33,641 bases of DNA from contig JAOBWM010000144.1 in NCBI GenBank assembly GCA_025463365.1, positions 1 through 33,641 on the forward strand, read 5' to 3'. Shown here piece by piece: positions 15,416-23,222 of this stretch. The notes under the pieces were generated by a model. That model was not told the origin of the DNA and searched no databases. It was given only the letters and a program-made list of their open reading frames with translations. The position numbers and the translations under genes were made by a program. Source of the DNA: Acidimicrobiales bacterium (GTDB taxonomy: Bacteria > Actinomycetota > Acidimicrobiia > Acidimicrobiales > Iamiaceae). Each line of letters starts with the position of its first letter. Positions within the stretch are counted from its first letter, which is position 1.

Positions 15416-16252
15416 GTGACGAGCGAGCTTGCGGATCCTGACGGCTCCACCGACAGCTTCGGTGGCCCGATCCCAGGAACCGATGCCGGGTTCGCGTTGC
15501 AGGTCCGTGCCGGCGAGGGCGAGATCCTCCTGCAGGGCTCGGCACCGCTCGACGCCGCGGACCACATCGCCGCGACCCTGCGGCGCGTCCAGGCCGAGCC
15601 AGGGAGTGCGGGCACCACCTTCCACCTGGCCGCGGACCACCCCGTCGACTCGCTCGACCCGCTTCCGGAAGCGGTGGCCGACGCGTTGGGGATGCCCCAT
15701 CGTCGCGACCTCCTCCAGCTGCGCCGCCCCCTGCCGGTCGAGGCCGACCTCCCGGCCAGGTCGGCGGCCCCTCCGATCCTCGTCCGACCGTTCGTGGTGC
15801 CGAGGCCGGGCCAGCCTGGCGGCGATGCCGACGCCTGGATCCGCGCCAACAACCGTGCCTTCGCCCAGCACCCGGACCAGGGCCACCAGACCCGCCAGAC
15901 CCTCCGCGCCCAGGCCCACGAGGAGTGGTTCGACCCGGCGGGCTTCCTCGTGGCCGACGACCCGGACCGGCCCGGCGAGCTGTCGGGCTTCTGCTGGACG
16001 AAGGTCCACCCGGCCACCGACGACGACCCCGAGCTGGGCGAGATCTACGTGATCGGCGTGGATCCGACCCACGCGGGCGAGGGCCTCGGCGCCTCGTTCA
16101 CCCTCGCCGGGCTCGACCACCTCGCGAGCCAAGGGATCGCCACCGCGATGCTCTACGTCGACGCCGACAACGCTCCCGCCCGCAAGCTGTACGACCGCCT
16201 CGGGTTCTCGGCCCACCGCCGACGCCGCGTGTACACGGCGCACCCATCGTGA
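15416..16252 (+). CDS. mshD: Mycothiol synthase
   Basis: MshD transfers acetyl from acetyl-CoA to the cysteine amine of Cys-GlcN-Ins, the last step of mycothiol synthesis. The 278-residue protein has the two-GNAT layout. Specific motifs in the active C-terminal half are WIRANNRAFAQHPDQG, EEWFDPAGFLV, GFCWTKVHP, GEIYVIGVDPTHAGEGLG, and LYVDADNAPARKLYDRLGF, which match MshD rather than generic acetyltransferases. The start is GTG at 15416, placed by TAGCGT seven bases upstream. The stop overlaps rlmN as GTGA. Together with mscR in this window it shows a mycothiol-using organism. Confidence 0.93.
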   Translation: MTSELADPDGSTDSFGGPIPGTDAGFALQVRAGEGEILLQGSAPLDAADHIAATLRRVQAEPGSAGTTFHLAADHPVDSLDPLPEAVADALGMPHRRDLLQLRRPLPVEADLPARSAAPPILVRPFVVPRPGQPGGDADAWIRANNRAFAQHPDQGHQTRQTLRAQAHEEWFDPAGFLVADDPDRPGELSGFCWTKVHPATDDDPELGEIYVIGVDPTHAGEGLGASFTLAGLDHLASQGIATAMLYVDADNAPARKLYDRLGFSAHRRRRVYTAHPS

Positions 16253-17433
16253 CCGACCCGATCCGCGCCGAGATCGAGCGCCACCTCGACGAGCCCGACC
16301 CGCCCACGACCGGTCCGATCGGGGCGACCGGGGCGACCCCCCGGACCAGCCGCGCCGCGCTGCCTCGGACCCGGTACGACTGGACGCGAGCCGAGCTCGA
16401 GGAGCTCCTCACGGACCAGCCGCGCTACCGCGTCGACCAGGTGTGGCAGGGCCTGCACGACCACGGAACCGATCCCTCGGAGTGGTCGAACGTGCCGAAG
16501 GCCGTGCGCGAGACCGTGGCCGGGGCCCTGCCGTCGGGCCTCACGCCGGTCACCGAGTCGGTGAGCGACGACGGCGAGACCGTCAAGTGGCTGTGGGCCC
16601 TCGCCGACGGGCGCGAGGTCGAGACCGTGCTCATGCACTACCCGGACCGCTCGACGGTGTGCGTGTCGTCGCAGGCGGGTTGCGCGATGGCGTGCACCTT
16701 CTGCGCCACCGGCCAGGCCGGCTTCGACCGGCAGCTGACCACCGGCGAGATCCTGGAGCAGGTGGTGCGAGCGCGGCGTCGGTCGGCCGAGGTCGGCAAG
16801 CGCCTGTCCAACGTGGTCTTCATGGGGATGGGCGAGCCGTTCGCCAACTACGACCGGACCTGGGAGGCGGTGCGTCGCATCCACGACGACCTCGGGATCG
16901 GGGCCCGCCACCTCACCCTCTCGACGGTGGGCGTCGTCCCCGGGATCCGCCGCCTGGCCACAGCCGACCTGCCGGTGAACCTCGCCGTCAGCCTCCACCT
17001 CGCCAACGATCGGGAACGGGACGAGCTCGTGCCGATCAACCGCCGGTACCCGCTCGCGGTGCTGGCCTCGGCGTGTGCCGACTACATCGAGGCCACGCAC
17101 CGTCGCCTCTCGTTCGAGTGGGCGCTCATCGACGGCGTGAACGACAGCGAACGCCACGCCGCCGAGCTGGCTGCCTACGCCCACCCATTGCGCGCCCACG
17201 TGAACCTCATCCCGCTCAACCCGACGCCGGGCTACGCGGTGCGCGGCACCTCACCGCAGGGCGTCCGCGACTTCGCCGAGCGGCTCACCGACCTCGGCAT
17301 CAACGCCACGGTCCGACGGACCCGTGGCACGGACATCGACGCCGCCTGCGGCCAGCTGCGAGCGACGCACCACGGCCGTGAGCCGGCCGCGCCGTCGGCC
17401 ACCCCGATCGCTCCGCCCACCCGCCGACGCTGA
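16249..17433 (+). CDS. rlmN: 23S rRNA A2503 / tRNA A37 methyltransferase RlmN
   Basis: RlmN is a radical-SAM enzyme that makes 2-methyladenosine in 23S rRNA and some tRNAs. The 394-residue protein has the cluster motif Cys145-X3-Cys149-X2-Cys152 (GCAMACTFCATG), the conserved Cys138 (VCVSSQ), VVFMGMGEPFANY, the STVGVVPGI segment, and the methyl-carrying cysteine near residue 367 (TDIDAACGQL). The GTG start at 16249 overlaps the mshD stop by four bases (GTGA). The frame is open far upstream over mshD but that is shadow. A Pro/Ala-rich tail follows the last cysteine. It ends beside an octamer tandem repeat. Confidence 0.95.
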   Translation: MTDPIRAEIERHLDEPDPPTTGPIGATGATPRTSRAALPRTRYDWTRAELEELLTDQPRYRVDQVWQGLHDHGTDPSEWSNVPKAVRETVAGALPSGLTPVTESVSDDGETVKWLWALADGREVETVLMHYPDRSTVCVSSQAGCAMACTFCATGQAGFDRQLTTGEILEQVVRARRRSAEVGKRLSNVVFMGMGEPFANYDRTWEAVRRIHDDLGIGARHLTLSTVGVVPGIRRLATADLPVNLAVSLHLANDRERDELVPINRRYPLAVLASACADYIEATHRRLSFEWALIDGVNDSERHAAELAAYAHPLRAHVNLIPLNPTPGYAVRGTSPQGVRDFAERLTDLGINATVRRTRGTDIDAACGQLRATHHGREPAAPSATPIAPPTRRR

Positions 17434-17465
17434 ACGGTTCACGGAGCCCGCTCGACCGGCGCTCC

Positions 17466-17537
17466 CGTCGACCCGTCGACCCGTCGACCCGTCGACCCGT
17501 CGACCCGGCCACCCGGCCACCCGGCCACCCGGCCACC
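17466..17537. repeat. Two-block octamer tandem repeat
   Basis: Five exact copies of CGTCGACC (17466-17505) are followed without a break by four exact copies of CGGCCACC (17506-17537). The blocks differ at three of eight positions, so the array looks like a diverged founder amplified twice. It fills the gap between the convergent rlmN and nucleotidyltransferase genes. Confidence 0.95.
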
Positions 17538-17541
17538 CGGA

Positions 17542-18327
17542 TCAGCGGATCAGGACGGTGAGGGGCCCGGCACGGATCGCGTCCACCAGTTGCTCACCCG
17601 GCGCGACCTCGGTGTGGTCCCACACGACGGACCGCACGACCATCGCCTCGTCGCCCACCACCGCGGTCGGGTCGATGACGGAGGTCCCGCCCGACGCCAG
17701 CAGGTTCGCCGCCAGGTAGTCGGCCGGCGTCCCACAGTCGACGAACGCCCCGTCGTGCACGACGAGATCCAGTCGCCCCGCCTCGGACTCGCCCCGCCAG
17801 CTCGCCTCGTAGAGACCCGAGGGCTCGGGCCGCAGCGACGCGACGACCGCGGCCGGGAGGAGGGCCACGCCGCAGTAGCGCAAGTCACCGAAGTCGCCCC
17901 GGGCCGCATCCTCGACGCAGAGGAGCCGGACCCGCGCCCGGTCCCACTGCTCGACGAACGGTGCGAGGTCGAGGTCCTCGGGGAGCCAGGCATCGGCGTT
18001 GGTCACCAGGACGTGGCGACCGTCGAGCCAGCCCTGGAGGGCACCCAGGGCGCCGGCCGTGCCGAGGGCGACGGGATCCTCGCGGGAGCGGTGGACTTCT
18101 GGCGGCAGGTGGCGGTCCAGCGCGTCGGCCCCGTGGTGGAGGTTCACCGCGATCGCTCCTGACCCCGCGGACCCGTGGAGCCCCGCACCCGCCAGCCGGG
18201 CAAGGGCGTGGTCGACGAGCGGTCGGGTCGCCACCGGGCAGAGGGCCTTGGGCCGCAGGCGGGTCAGCGGCACGAGGCGCGTCCCGGCTCCGGCGGCGAG
18301 CACCACTCCAGCCACGCTGTCGCCCAT
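17542..18327 (-). CDS. Sugar-phosphate nucleotidyltransferase family protein
   Basis: A 261-residue nucleotidyltransferase of the GlmU/RfbA/ManC superfamily, which activates a sugar phosphate with an NTP. The signature is VVLAAGAGTRLVPLTRLRPKAL (glycine loop plus PK) at the N-terminus, followed by VTNADAWLP, the metal-binding region, and VDCGTPADYLAANL. The ATG at 18327 is chosen because AAGGGG lies about eight bases upstream; a GTG at 18336 is in frame. It is shorter than most two-domain members and has a short tail (SVIDPTAVVGDEA) reminiscent of a truncated left-handed-helix domain. The sugar is unknown. Confidence 0.85.
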   Translation of the reverse strand: MGDSVAGVVLAAGAGTRLVPLTRLRPKALCPVATRPLVDHALARLAGAGLHGSAGSGAIAVNLHHGADALDRHLPPEVHRSREDPVALGTAGALGALQGWLDGRHVLVTNADAWLPEDLDLAPFVEQWDRARVRLLCVEDAARGDFGDLRYCGVALLPAAVVASLRPEPSGLYEASWRGESEAGRLDLVVHDGAFVDCGTPADYLAANLLASGGTSVIDPTAVVGDEAMVVRSVVWDHTEVAPGEQLVDAIRAGPLTVLIR

Positions 18328-18373
18328 GCGCCTCACCCCTTGACGGAACCCGGAGCCTGCGCAAGGCGGCCCC

Positions 18374-18499
18374 GTGGTCCTGTTCTTCTACCTCAGCGCC
18401 GACCCAGCCGTGGTGTCCGCCGGCCTGCTCGGCGCGCTCGACCTGGTCCCCGGCCGGGCTCGCTCCCCGGACGGATGGTCAGGCATGCTGTCGCCATGA
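18374..18499 (+). CDS. Possible small ORF (41 aa) coupled to the MaoC gene
   Basis: An open frame from GTG 18374 encodes a 41-residue peptide with a hydrophobic first half (VVLFFYLSADPAVVSAG) and stops at TGA inside an ATGA overlap with the MaoC start. There is no clear Shine-Dalgarno sequence and the open frame could be chance in GC-rich DNA. Listed because a similar upstream ORF with ATGA overlap occurs at 22984-23079. Confidence 0.2.
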   Translation: MVLFFYLSADPAVVSAGLLGALDLVPGRARSPDGWSGMLSP

Positions 18500-18954
18500 C
18501 GACCGTGATTCAAGGCATCGCCGGGCTCAAGGAGCTCGTGGGCACCCACCTCGGCTACTCCGACTACCTGGAGATCACCCAGGAGCGGGTCAACACCTTC
18601 GCCGACGCCACCGGCGACCACCAGTGGATCCACGTCGATCCGGAGCGGGCGAAGGCCGAGAGCCCCTTCGGCGGACCGATCGCCCATGGGTACCTGACGT
18701 TGTCGCTCGGACCGGTGCTGGCGCCTCAGATCATGAAGGTCGAGGGCATCAAGATGGGCGTCAACTACGGCGCGGCCAAGGTGCGCTTCCCGGCGCCGGT
18801 GCCGGTCGGGTCGAAGCTCCGCCTCGGAGCCGAACTGACCGCCGTCGAAGACATCCCCGGCGGTGCCCAGGTGTACATGACGTTCACCTTCGAGGTCGAA
18901 GGCGCACCCAAGCCTTCGTGCGTCAGCGAGATCATCTTCCGCTACTACGAGTGA
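18496..18954 (+). CDS. MaoC-family (R)-specific enoyl-CoA hydratase-like dehydratase
   Basis: A 152-residue single hot-dog protein with the hydratase-2 motif FADATGDHQWIHVDPERA (catalytic Asp and His near residues 40-45) and GPIAHGYLTLSLGP. Members hydrate enoyl-CoA in beta-oxidation or related pathways. The ATG at 18496 is preceded by CATGCT six bases upstream, in the leaderless arrangement. Neighbouring acyl-CoA synthetases and the thioesterase suggest lipid or steroid degradation. The stop is in a hairpin shared with the convergent VIT-family gene. Confidence 0.9.
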   Translation: MTTVIQGIAGLKELVGTHLGYSDYLEITQERVNTFADATGDHQWIHVDPERAKAESPFGGPIAHGYLTLSLGPVLAPQIMKVEGIKMGVNYGAAKVRFPAPVPVGSKLRLGAELTAVEDIPGGAQVYMTFTFEVEGAPKPSCVSEIIFRYYE

Positions 18955-18993
18955 GGCGCGTGCCGGCACGGCTCAGGCTGCGCCGGCGCCTCA
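18952..18993. terminator. Dyad joining the two convergent stop codons (MaoC and VIT genes)
   Basis: TGAGGCGC (18952-18959) pairs perfectly with GCGCCTCA (18986-18993); the first includes the MaoC stop and the second the VIT-gene stop. A GTGCCGGCAC palindrome lies inside. There is no U-tract. It is a plausible bidirectional 3'-end hairpin. Confidence 0.5.
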
Positions 18994-19812
18994 CCCCACG
19001 GACACATCGAACGTCTGGCCCACGAGCCACGCGATCGACATCGCGGCCGCACCACCGAGGAGCACCCGCAGGGCCGGGCGGGCCGGCGGCGCGCCGCCGA
19101 GGTGTGCGCCGAGGGCACCGAGGCTCCCCAGCCCCACCAGCGCAGCGCCCACCACCGCGGGGACCCGGGCGCCGGCCGCGACCACCAGCACCACCAGGAT
19201 CGGGATGAACGCGCCCATCGAGAACGAGGCCGCGGAGATGAGGGCGGCCTCGAGCGGCCGGGACAGGTCCTCCGGGTCGATGCCGAGCTCGTCGCGGGCG
19301 TGGGCGGCGAGGGCGTCGTGCTCGGTGAGCGCTTCGGCGACCTCGCGGGCGAGCTCGGGGGCCAGGCCTCGCCGCTGGTAGATCCCCGTCAGTTCGGCCA
19401 GCTCCGCACGCGGGATCGAGCGCAGCTCTTCCGCCTCGGTCCTGAGATCGGCCCGCTCGGCGTCGCGCTGGGACGAGACCGAGCTGAACTCGCCGATCGC
19501 CATGGAGCCCGCGCCTGCGACCAGCGCGGCCACACCGGTCGCGAGCAGCACGGAACGCCCGGCCGCGGCCGAGGCCACGCCGACGAGGAGGCTTGCCGTC
19601 GACAGCAGGCCGTCGTTGGCGCCGAGCACCGCAGCGCGGAGCCACGCCGTCCGGTGCTGCGCATGCTCCTCGACGTGGTGGCTGCGTCCGCCGGCGCGCT
19701 TGGTCGCCGCGGGAGCTCGAGCGAACAGCCTGGCGGCTCGCCCTCGCGTTGCCGCGACGGGCGCGACGGGCGGGGTCTGGCCGGCGGTGTCGAGCTCGCT
19801 CATGGCGTCCAT
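18991..19812 (-). CDS. VIT1/CCC1-family metal transporter
   Basis: A 273-residue member of the vacuolar iron transporter family, which carries Fe(II) or Mn(II). Signatures are HHVEEH, AAVLGANDGLLSTASLLVGVA, and SMAIGEFSSVSSQRDAERADL, followed by a cytosolic helical segment (SIPRAELAELTGIYQRRGL) and three more transmembrane segments. The ATG at 19812 has an alternative ATG at 19803. Bfd and bacterioferritin elsewhere in the window concern iron too, but are about 7 kb away. Whether the transporter moves metal out of the cytosol or into it cannot be told from sequence. Confidence 0.92.
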   Translation of the reverse strand: MDAMSELDTAGQTPPVAPVAATRGRAARLFARAPAATKRAGGRSHHVEEHAQHRTAWLRAAVLGANDGLLSTASLLVGVASAAAGRSVLLATGVAALVAGAGSMAIGEFSSVSSQRDAERADLRTEAEELRSIPRAELAELTGIYQRRGLAPELAREVAEALTEHDALAAHARDELGIDPEDLSRPLEAALISAASFSMGAFIPILVVLVVAAGARVPAVVGAALVGLGSLGALGAHLGGAPPARPALRVLLGGAAAMSIAWLVGQTFDVSVG

Positions 19813-19942
19813 GGTGACCGAGATCGACCTGGTTCACACGTCCGACGAACGGCATGAGGCATACACGGTCCTGATCCGTGAAGGGGACCGCCACCCCGGG
19901 AGTCAAGGGTGCTGAACACCACGGGTGACGACCGGAAGCCCA

Positions 19943-19964
19943 GGCCTGGGCCCGCTCCCAGGCC
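19943..19964. other. Hairpin upstream of the first FadD gene
   Basis: GGCCTGGG and CCCAGGCC form an 8-bp perfect stem with a six-base loop in the divergent region between the VIT gene and the acyl-CoA synthetase gene at 20022. It could be an operator or a 3' structure. No flanking U-tract. Confidence 0.3.
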
Positions 19965-20007
19965 GCGGCGGCCCCGGCGCGGATTTCGGGACGGCACCCA
20001 CCACCGA

Positions 20008-20013
20008 TAGCGT
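20008..20013 (+). promoter_or_regulatory. Putative -10 box for the FadD gene at 20022
   Basis: TAGCGT, eight bases, then GTG on the plus strand. It decides the start among several possible ones and predicts a leaderless transcript. Confidence 0.45.
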
Positions 20014-20021
20014 CGCCGCCG

Positions 20022-21602
20022 GTGTTGACCTGGAACCTCGGAGACCTGTTCGAGGGCGTGGCCGACGCCGTCGCCGAACGGACGGCGGTGGTGGCGGGCG
20101 ATGTCCGGCTGACGTTCGGCGCGCTCGAGGATCGGGCGAACCGGCTGGCCGACGTGCTCGCCGCGGGCGGCGTGGGCCCGGGAGACCGCGTGGCGCTCGT
20201 GCTCCGCAACGGCAACGAGTACCTCGAGGCCATGCTCGCCGCGTTCAAGCTGCGAGCCGTACCCGTGAACGTGAACACCCGGTACACGGTGAACGAGCTC
20301 CGCTACCTGATCGACGACGCCGAGCCGACCGTCATCGTCCACGAGGAGGACCTCCGCGAACGCATCGACGCCGCGCTCGCCGACCTCGACGATCCACCGA
20401 TCCGCCTCCTGCGCGGGTCGGACTACGAGGCCGCCCTGGCCGCCGCCGATCCGGCCCGACCGAGCATCGAACGATCGGGAGACGACCGCTACGTGCTCTA
20501 CACGGGAGGCACCACCGGGCTCCCGAAGGGCGTGGTCTGGCGGCACGAGGACCTCCTCTTCGCCGCGCTCGGCGGCGGAAACCCGGGTGGCGAGCCGGCC
20601 ACCGCGCCGCATGAGGTCGTCGAGAACGCTCGGCGTGGCCGAACCCGCTGCCTGCCCGCTTCGCCGTTCACGCACGGCACCGCCCACTGGACCGCACTGT
20701 CGACCCTGTTGCACGGCGGCACCGTGATCGTCGACACCGGCACGGCGTTCGACGCCGCCCGACTGTGGGACCTCGCCGACCGGGAGGGGGCCACGATCCT
20801 GGTGATCGTGGGCGATGCCTTCGCCCGTCCCCTCGCCGATGCCCTCGAGGCCGCCGCCGAGCCCTGGGCCCTCGACCACCTGCTCGTGGTCCTGTCCGGA
20901 GGCGCCGTGCTGTCGCCCGTCGTGCGGGACGAGTTGCTCACGAAGCTGCCGTGGGTGGTGGTGGTCGACGGGTACGGCACCTCGGAGACGGGTGGCCAGG
21001 GCCAGATGCCGGTCTGGGCCGGCCAGCCCCAGGCCACGCTCCCCCGGTTCCACGTCGACGAGCACACGACGGTCCTCGACGATGCCGGACGCCCCGCTCC
21101 ACCGGGAAGCGGCCTGGTGGGCCGGCTGGCCCGCAAGGGCCGGATCCCGATCGGCTACCACCGCGACCCCAAGCGGACCGCGGAGACGTTCGTGGTGCTC
21201 GACGGCGAGCGGTGGGCCATCCCCGGAGACCTGGCGCGGGTCGAGGCCGACGGCACCATCACCCTGCTCGGCAGGGGCGCGTCGTCCATCAACACGGGTG
21301 GCGAGAAGGTGTTCCCCGAAGAGGTCGAGATGATGCTCAAGGCGCACCCTGACGTGTTCGATGCCGTCGTCGTGGGCATTCCCGACGAACGGTTCGGACA
21401 GCGGGTCGCCGCCGTGCTCGCCCCACGTCCGGGCCACATCATCGATGAGGCCGACGTCCAACGCCACTGCCGCGCGCACCTGGCCGACTTCAAGGTCCCG
21501 CGCCGGATGGTGCAGGTCGCCGAGGTTCGCCGGCGGCCGTCGGGCAAGGTCGACCTCGAATGGGCCGCCGCCACGGCCGCCCACCCGATCCCTTCGGCCT
21601 AG
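20022..21602 (+). CDS. FadD19-like acyl-CoA synthetase
   Basis: A 526-residue adenylate-forming enzyme that activates a carboxylic acid to acyl-CoA with ATP. Motifs are the P-loop YVLYTGGTTGLPKGVVWRH (about residues 157-175), DGYGTSETG, the GDLARVEADG A8 region, and INTGGEKVFPEEVE with the catalytic lysine PSGKVDLEW near the end. The opening NRLADVLAAGGVGPGDRVALVLRNGNEY and the V-V-W-R-H after the P-loop resemble mycobacterial FadD19-type proteins used for steroid side chains; substrate is not fixed by this. The second copy at 23223 is a paralogue. The GTG start is set by TAGCGT eight bases upstream. Confidence 0.88.
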   Translation: MLTWNLGDLFEGVADAVAERTAVVAGDVRLTFGALEDRANRLADVLAAGGVGPGDRVALVLRNGNEYLEAMLAAFKLRAVPVNVNTRYTVNELRYLIDDAEPTVIVHEEDLRERIDAALADLDDPPIRLLRGSDYEAALAAADPARPSIERSGDDRYVLYTGGTTGLPKGVVWRHEDLLFAALGGGNPGGEPATAPHEVVENARRGRTRCLPASPFTHGTAHWTALSTLLHGGTVIVDTGTAFDAARLWDLADREGATILVIVGDAFARPLADALEAAAEPWALDHLLVVLSGGAVLSPVVRDELLTKLPWVVVVDGYGTSETGGQGQMPVWAGQPQATLPRFHVDEHTTVLDDAGRPAPPGSGLVGRLARKGRIPIGYHRDPKRTAETFVVLDGERWAIPGDLARVEADGTITLLGRGASSINTGGEKVFPEEVEMMLKAHPDVFDAVVVGIPDERFGQRVAAVLAPRPGHIIDEADVQRHCRAHLADFKVPRRMVQVAEVRRRPSGKVDLEWAAATAAHPIPSA

Positions 21603-21606
21603 GCCA

Positions 21607-21629
21607 GGCCTTGGCCGAGAGGCCAGGCC
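21607..21629. terminator. Hairpin between convergent FadD and septum-like genes
   Basis: GGCCTTGGCC and GGCCAGGCC pair over nine bases with one bulged T and a GAGA loop, in the 32-base gap between two convergent stop codons. No U-tract. A bidirectional terminator is plausible. Confidence 0.45.
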
Positions 21630-21634
21630 GACGG

Positions 21635-22987
21635 TCAGCTGGTGCCGAGCTTGCCGGACCGGTTGCCCGTGACCGCTTCACAGGTGAGGTCGCGGTCGCC
21701 GGCGCGCCACCCCGCGGCGGTCGGCCGCTCGATGACGAGCTGCGCCTCGACCGAGACGCCCTTCTTGGCCGCCTTGGCCTTCACCGCGTCCAGCGCCAGC
21801 TGGCATCTCGGCATCGCCTGGGCGGTGATCTGCTTCGCTCCGGGGAAGGGATCGTCCGCGTCCCGGTTGACCGGCCACACGTCGAGCACCTCGGCGACGT
21901 GTTCTCCCTTGCACAGGATCAGGCTCTGCCCGACCTCGACTCGCAGGCTGCGCCGGCGCTTGACCACGTCGCTGGAGTTCTGGCGGTCTTCCCAACAGGT
22001 TCCCTCGTCCTTGGCCGGACGTTCCCAGCTGGTGTCGGACACGAGCATGAGGCTCTTGTAGCCCCAACGCATCCGCTGCACCCCTTGGTGCTTCCCGATG
22101 GTCAGCGGGGCTGAATCGGCAGGGGCGGAGCGCACCACGGTCCACACGCCCAGGCCGAGACCGACGGCAGCAGCCGCACCGACCACCAGAACGGTGAGGG
22201 ACAGCCAGAGGCCACCGACCCGGTCGGGATGGGTGCTCGCCCGGTACCAGCCCCGGCTGGCACTTACGAGGCACGCCACGACGAGCACGATCGCCACCGC
22301 CCACCCGGCGGCGACCTGCCCCGGATTCCGGAGGGGGTTGGTGCCGACGACGGCGGCGACCGCGAGGACCAACGCGACGATGCTCGCCCGAACGCCCCGA
22401 TCGAAGTGGCGGACGCGGCGCGGCGTGACCGTCGCCGGCGCACGAGGGGCGCCAGGGATCCCACCGGCGCGAGGGCCGATGCCTGGGCCGAGCCCCAAGG
22501 GACCCGAGCCCGCCGGCACGGGTTCGGACGCCGGCTCCGGCGTGATCTCCTCGATCAGATCCGGCATGGATCCGGCGGCGGTCGGAGGCAGCGCATCGTC
22601 GCTCGCCGCAACGTCGTCCGCCTGGTCCGGCTGGTCCGGCTGGTCCGCCTGGTCCGGCCCTGGCGCCGGCTCGGTGACTTCAGCGTTGTCAGCGTCAGCG
22701 TCGTCAGCGTCGTCGTCGGCGTCAGCGTCGTCGGTGACAGCGTCCGTGTCGTTGTCGGTGTCGGTGTCGGCGACGTCACCGACCGGCACCTCGCCGTCGT
22801 CGGCAGCGACTGGTTCGGTGAGGTCGAGCGGGCCGTCACCCGACGCCAGGGCGGCGCGGAGCACCACGACGTCGGACGAGCTGAGCTCGGCCCCCGCCCA
22901 CGAGCCGTCGATGGAGAGGCGTTGGCAGGCCTGCAGGACCTCCGACGGCGGAACATCGAGCTCCTTGGCCAGGTCGACGATCCTCAT
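21635..22987 (-). CDS. Membrane protein with IF2_N-like domain and septum-formation-like domain
   Basis: A 450-residue protein of unusual make-up. Residues 1-47 (MRIVDLAKELDVPPSEVLQA, then AGAELSSSDVVVLRAAL) look like the IF2_N domain of translation initiation factor IF-2. Residues about 60-125 are Asp-rich and include a DQADQPDQPDQA repeat. Three hydrophobic segments at about 200-217, 225-245 and 258-285 are membrane-spanning. Residues 290-450 carry four cysteines (GTCWED, LILCKGEH, PRCQLAL, GDRDLTCEAV), and the spacing and the W-x-GDR-x-L-T-C ending resemble the septum-formation/DUF4190-associated domain. The ATG at 22987 is preceded by a coupled small ORF. Role unknown; membrane-anchored, perhaps cell division or envelope. 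Confidence 0.7.
   Translation of the reverse strand: MRIVDLAKELDVPPSEVLQACQRLSIDGSWAGAELSSSDVVVLRAALASGDGPLDLTEPVAADDGEVPVGDVADTDTDNDTDAVTDDADADDDADDADADNAEVTEPAPGPDQADQPDQPDQADDVAASDDALPPTAAGSMPDLIEEITPEPASEPVPAGSGPLGLGPGIGPRAGGIPGAPRAPATVTPRRVRHFDRGVRASIVALVLAVAAVVGTNPLRNPGQVAAGWAVAIVLVVACLVSASRGWYRASTHPDRVGGLWLSLTVLVVGAAAAVGLGLGVWTVVRSAPADSAPLTIGKHQGVQRMRWGYKSLMLVSDTSWERPAKDEGTCWEDRQNSSDVVKRRRSLRVEVGQSLILCKGEHVAEVLDVWPVNRDADDPFPGAKQITAQAMPRCQLALDAVKAKAAKKGVSVEAQLVIERPTAAGWRAGDRDLTCEAVTGNRSGKLGTS
22622..22657. repeat. 9-bp tandem repeat encoding the DQP/DQA tract
   Basis: Four copies of CTGGTCCGG-like units (one or two substitutions) lie inside the septum-like gene and encode its D-Q-A/D-Q-P repeat. 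Adjacent sequence to about 22800 is a less regular GTC-AGC-GTC repeat encoding the Asp tract. Confidence 0.75.
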
Positions 22988-23079
22988 CGGGCCGCCCGAT
23001 CCCCGGATGGCGACGTCGGCCCACGCTCGCACGAGCACGCGCCACCTCGGCCGCCGACCACGTTGGCTCCCGTGTTCAT
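22984..23079 (-). CDS. Upstream small ORF (31 aa) coupled to the septum-like gene
   Basis: ATG at 23079 is preceded by a strong Shine-Dalgarno sequence (GGAGG about six bases upstream), one of the best in the window. It encodes a 31-residue Gly-rich peptide containing CSC and ends at a TGA that overlaps the ATG at 22987 as ATGA. TACCAT further upstream may be the -10 box. The peptide has no known family; it may be a leader ORF ensuring coupled translation of the membrane protein, which itself lacks a good Shine-Dalgarno sequence. Confidence 0.45.
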   Translation of the reverse strand: MNTGANVVGGRGGACSCERGPTSPSGDRAAR

Positions 23080-23222
23080 GTTCCCTCCACCTCGAGCTGC
23101 GCTCGTCCCCACAACCGGCCAGATGGTAGTTCGGCGCCTGCATCGACGGTGAACACGGGGATGAGGGCCTGTTCACTCGTCGCTACAGTCGCCGGGTCCG
23201 TACGCCGCAGCAGGGGAATCGA

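Noticed and set aside
17466-17537. CRISPR array
   Set aside because: Unit length is eight bases with no unique spacers, and no cas gene is near.
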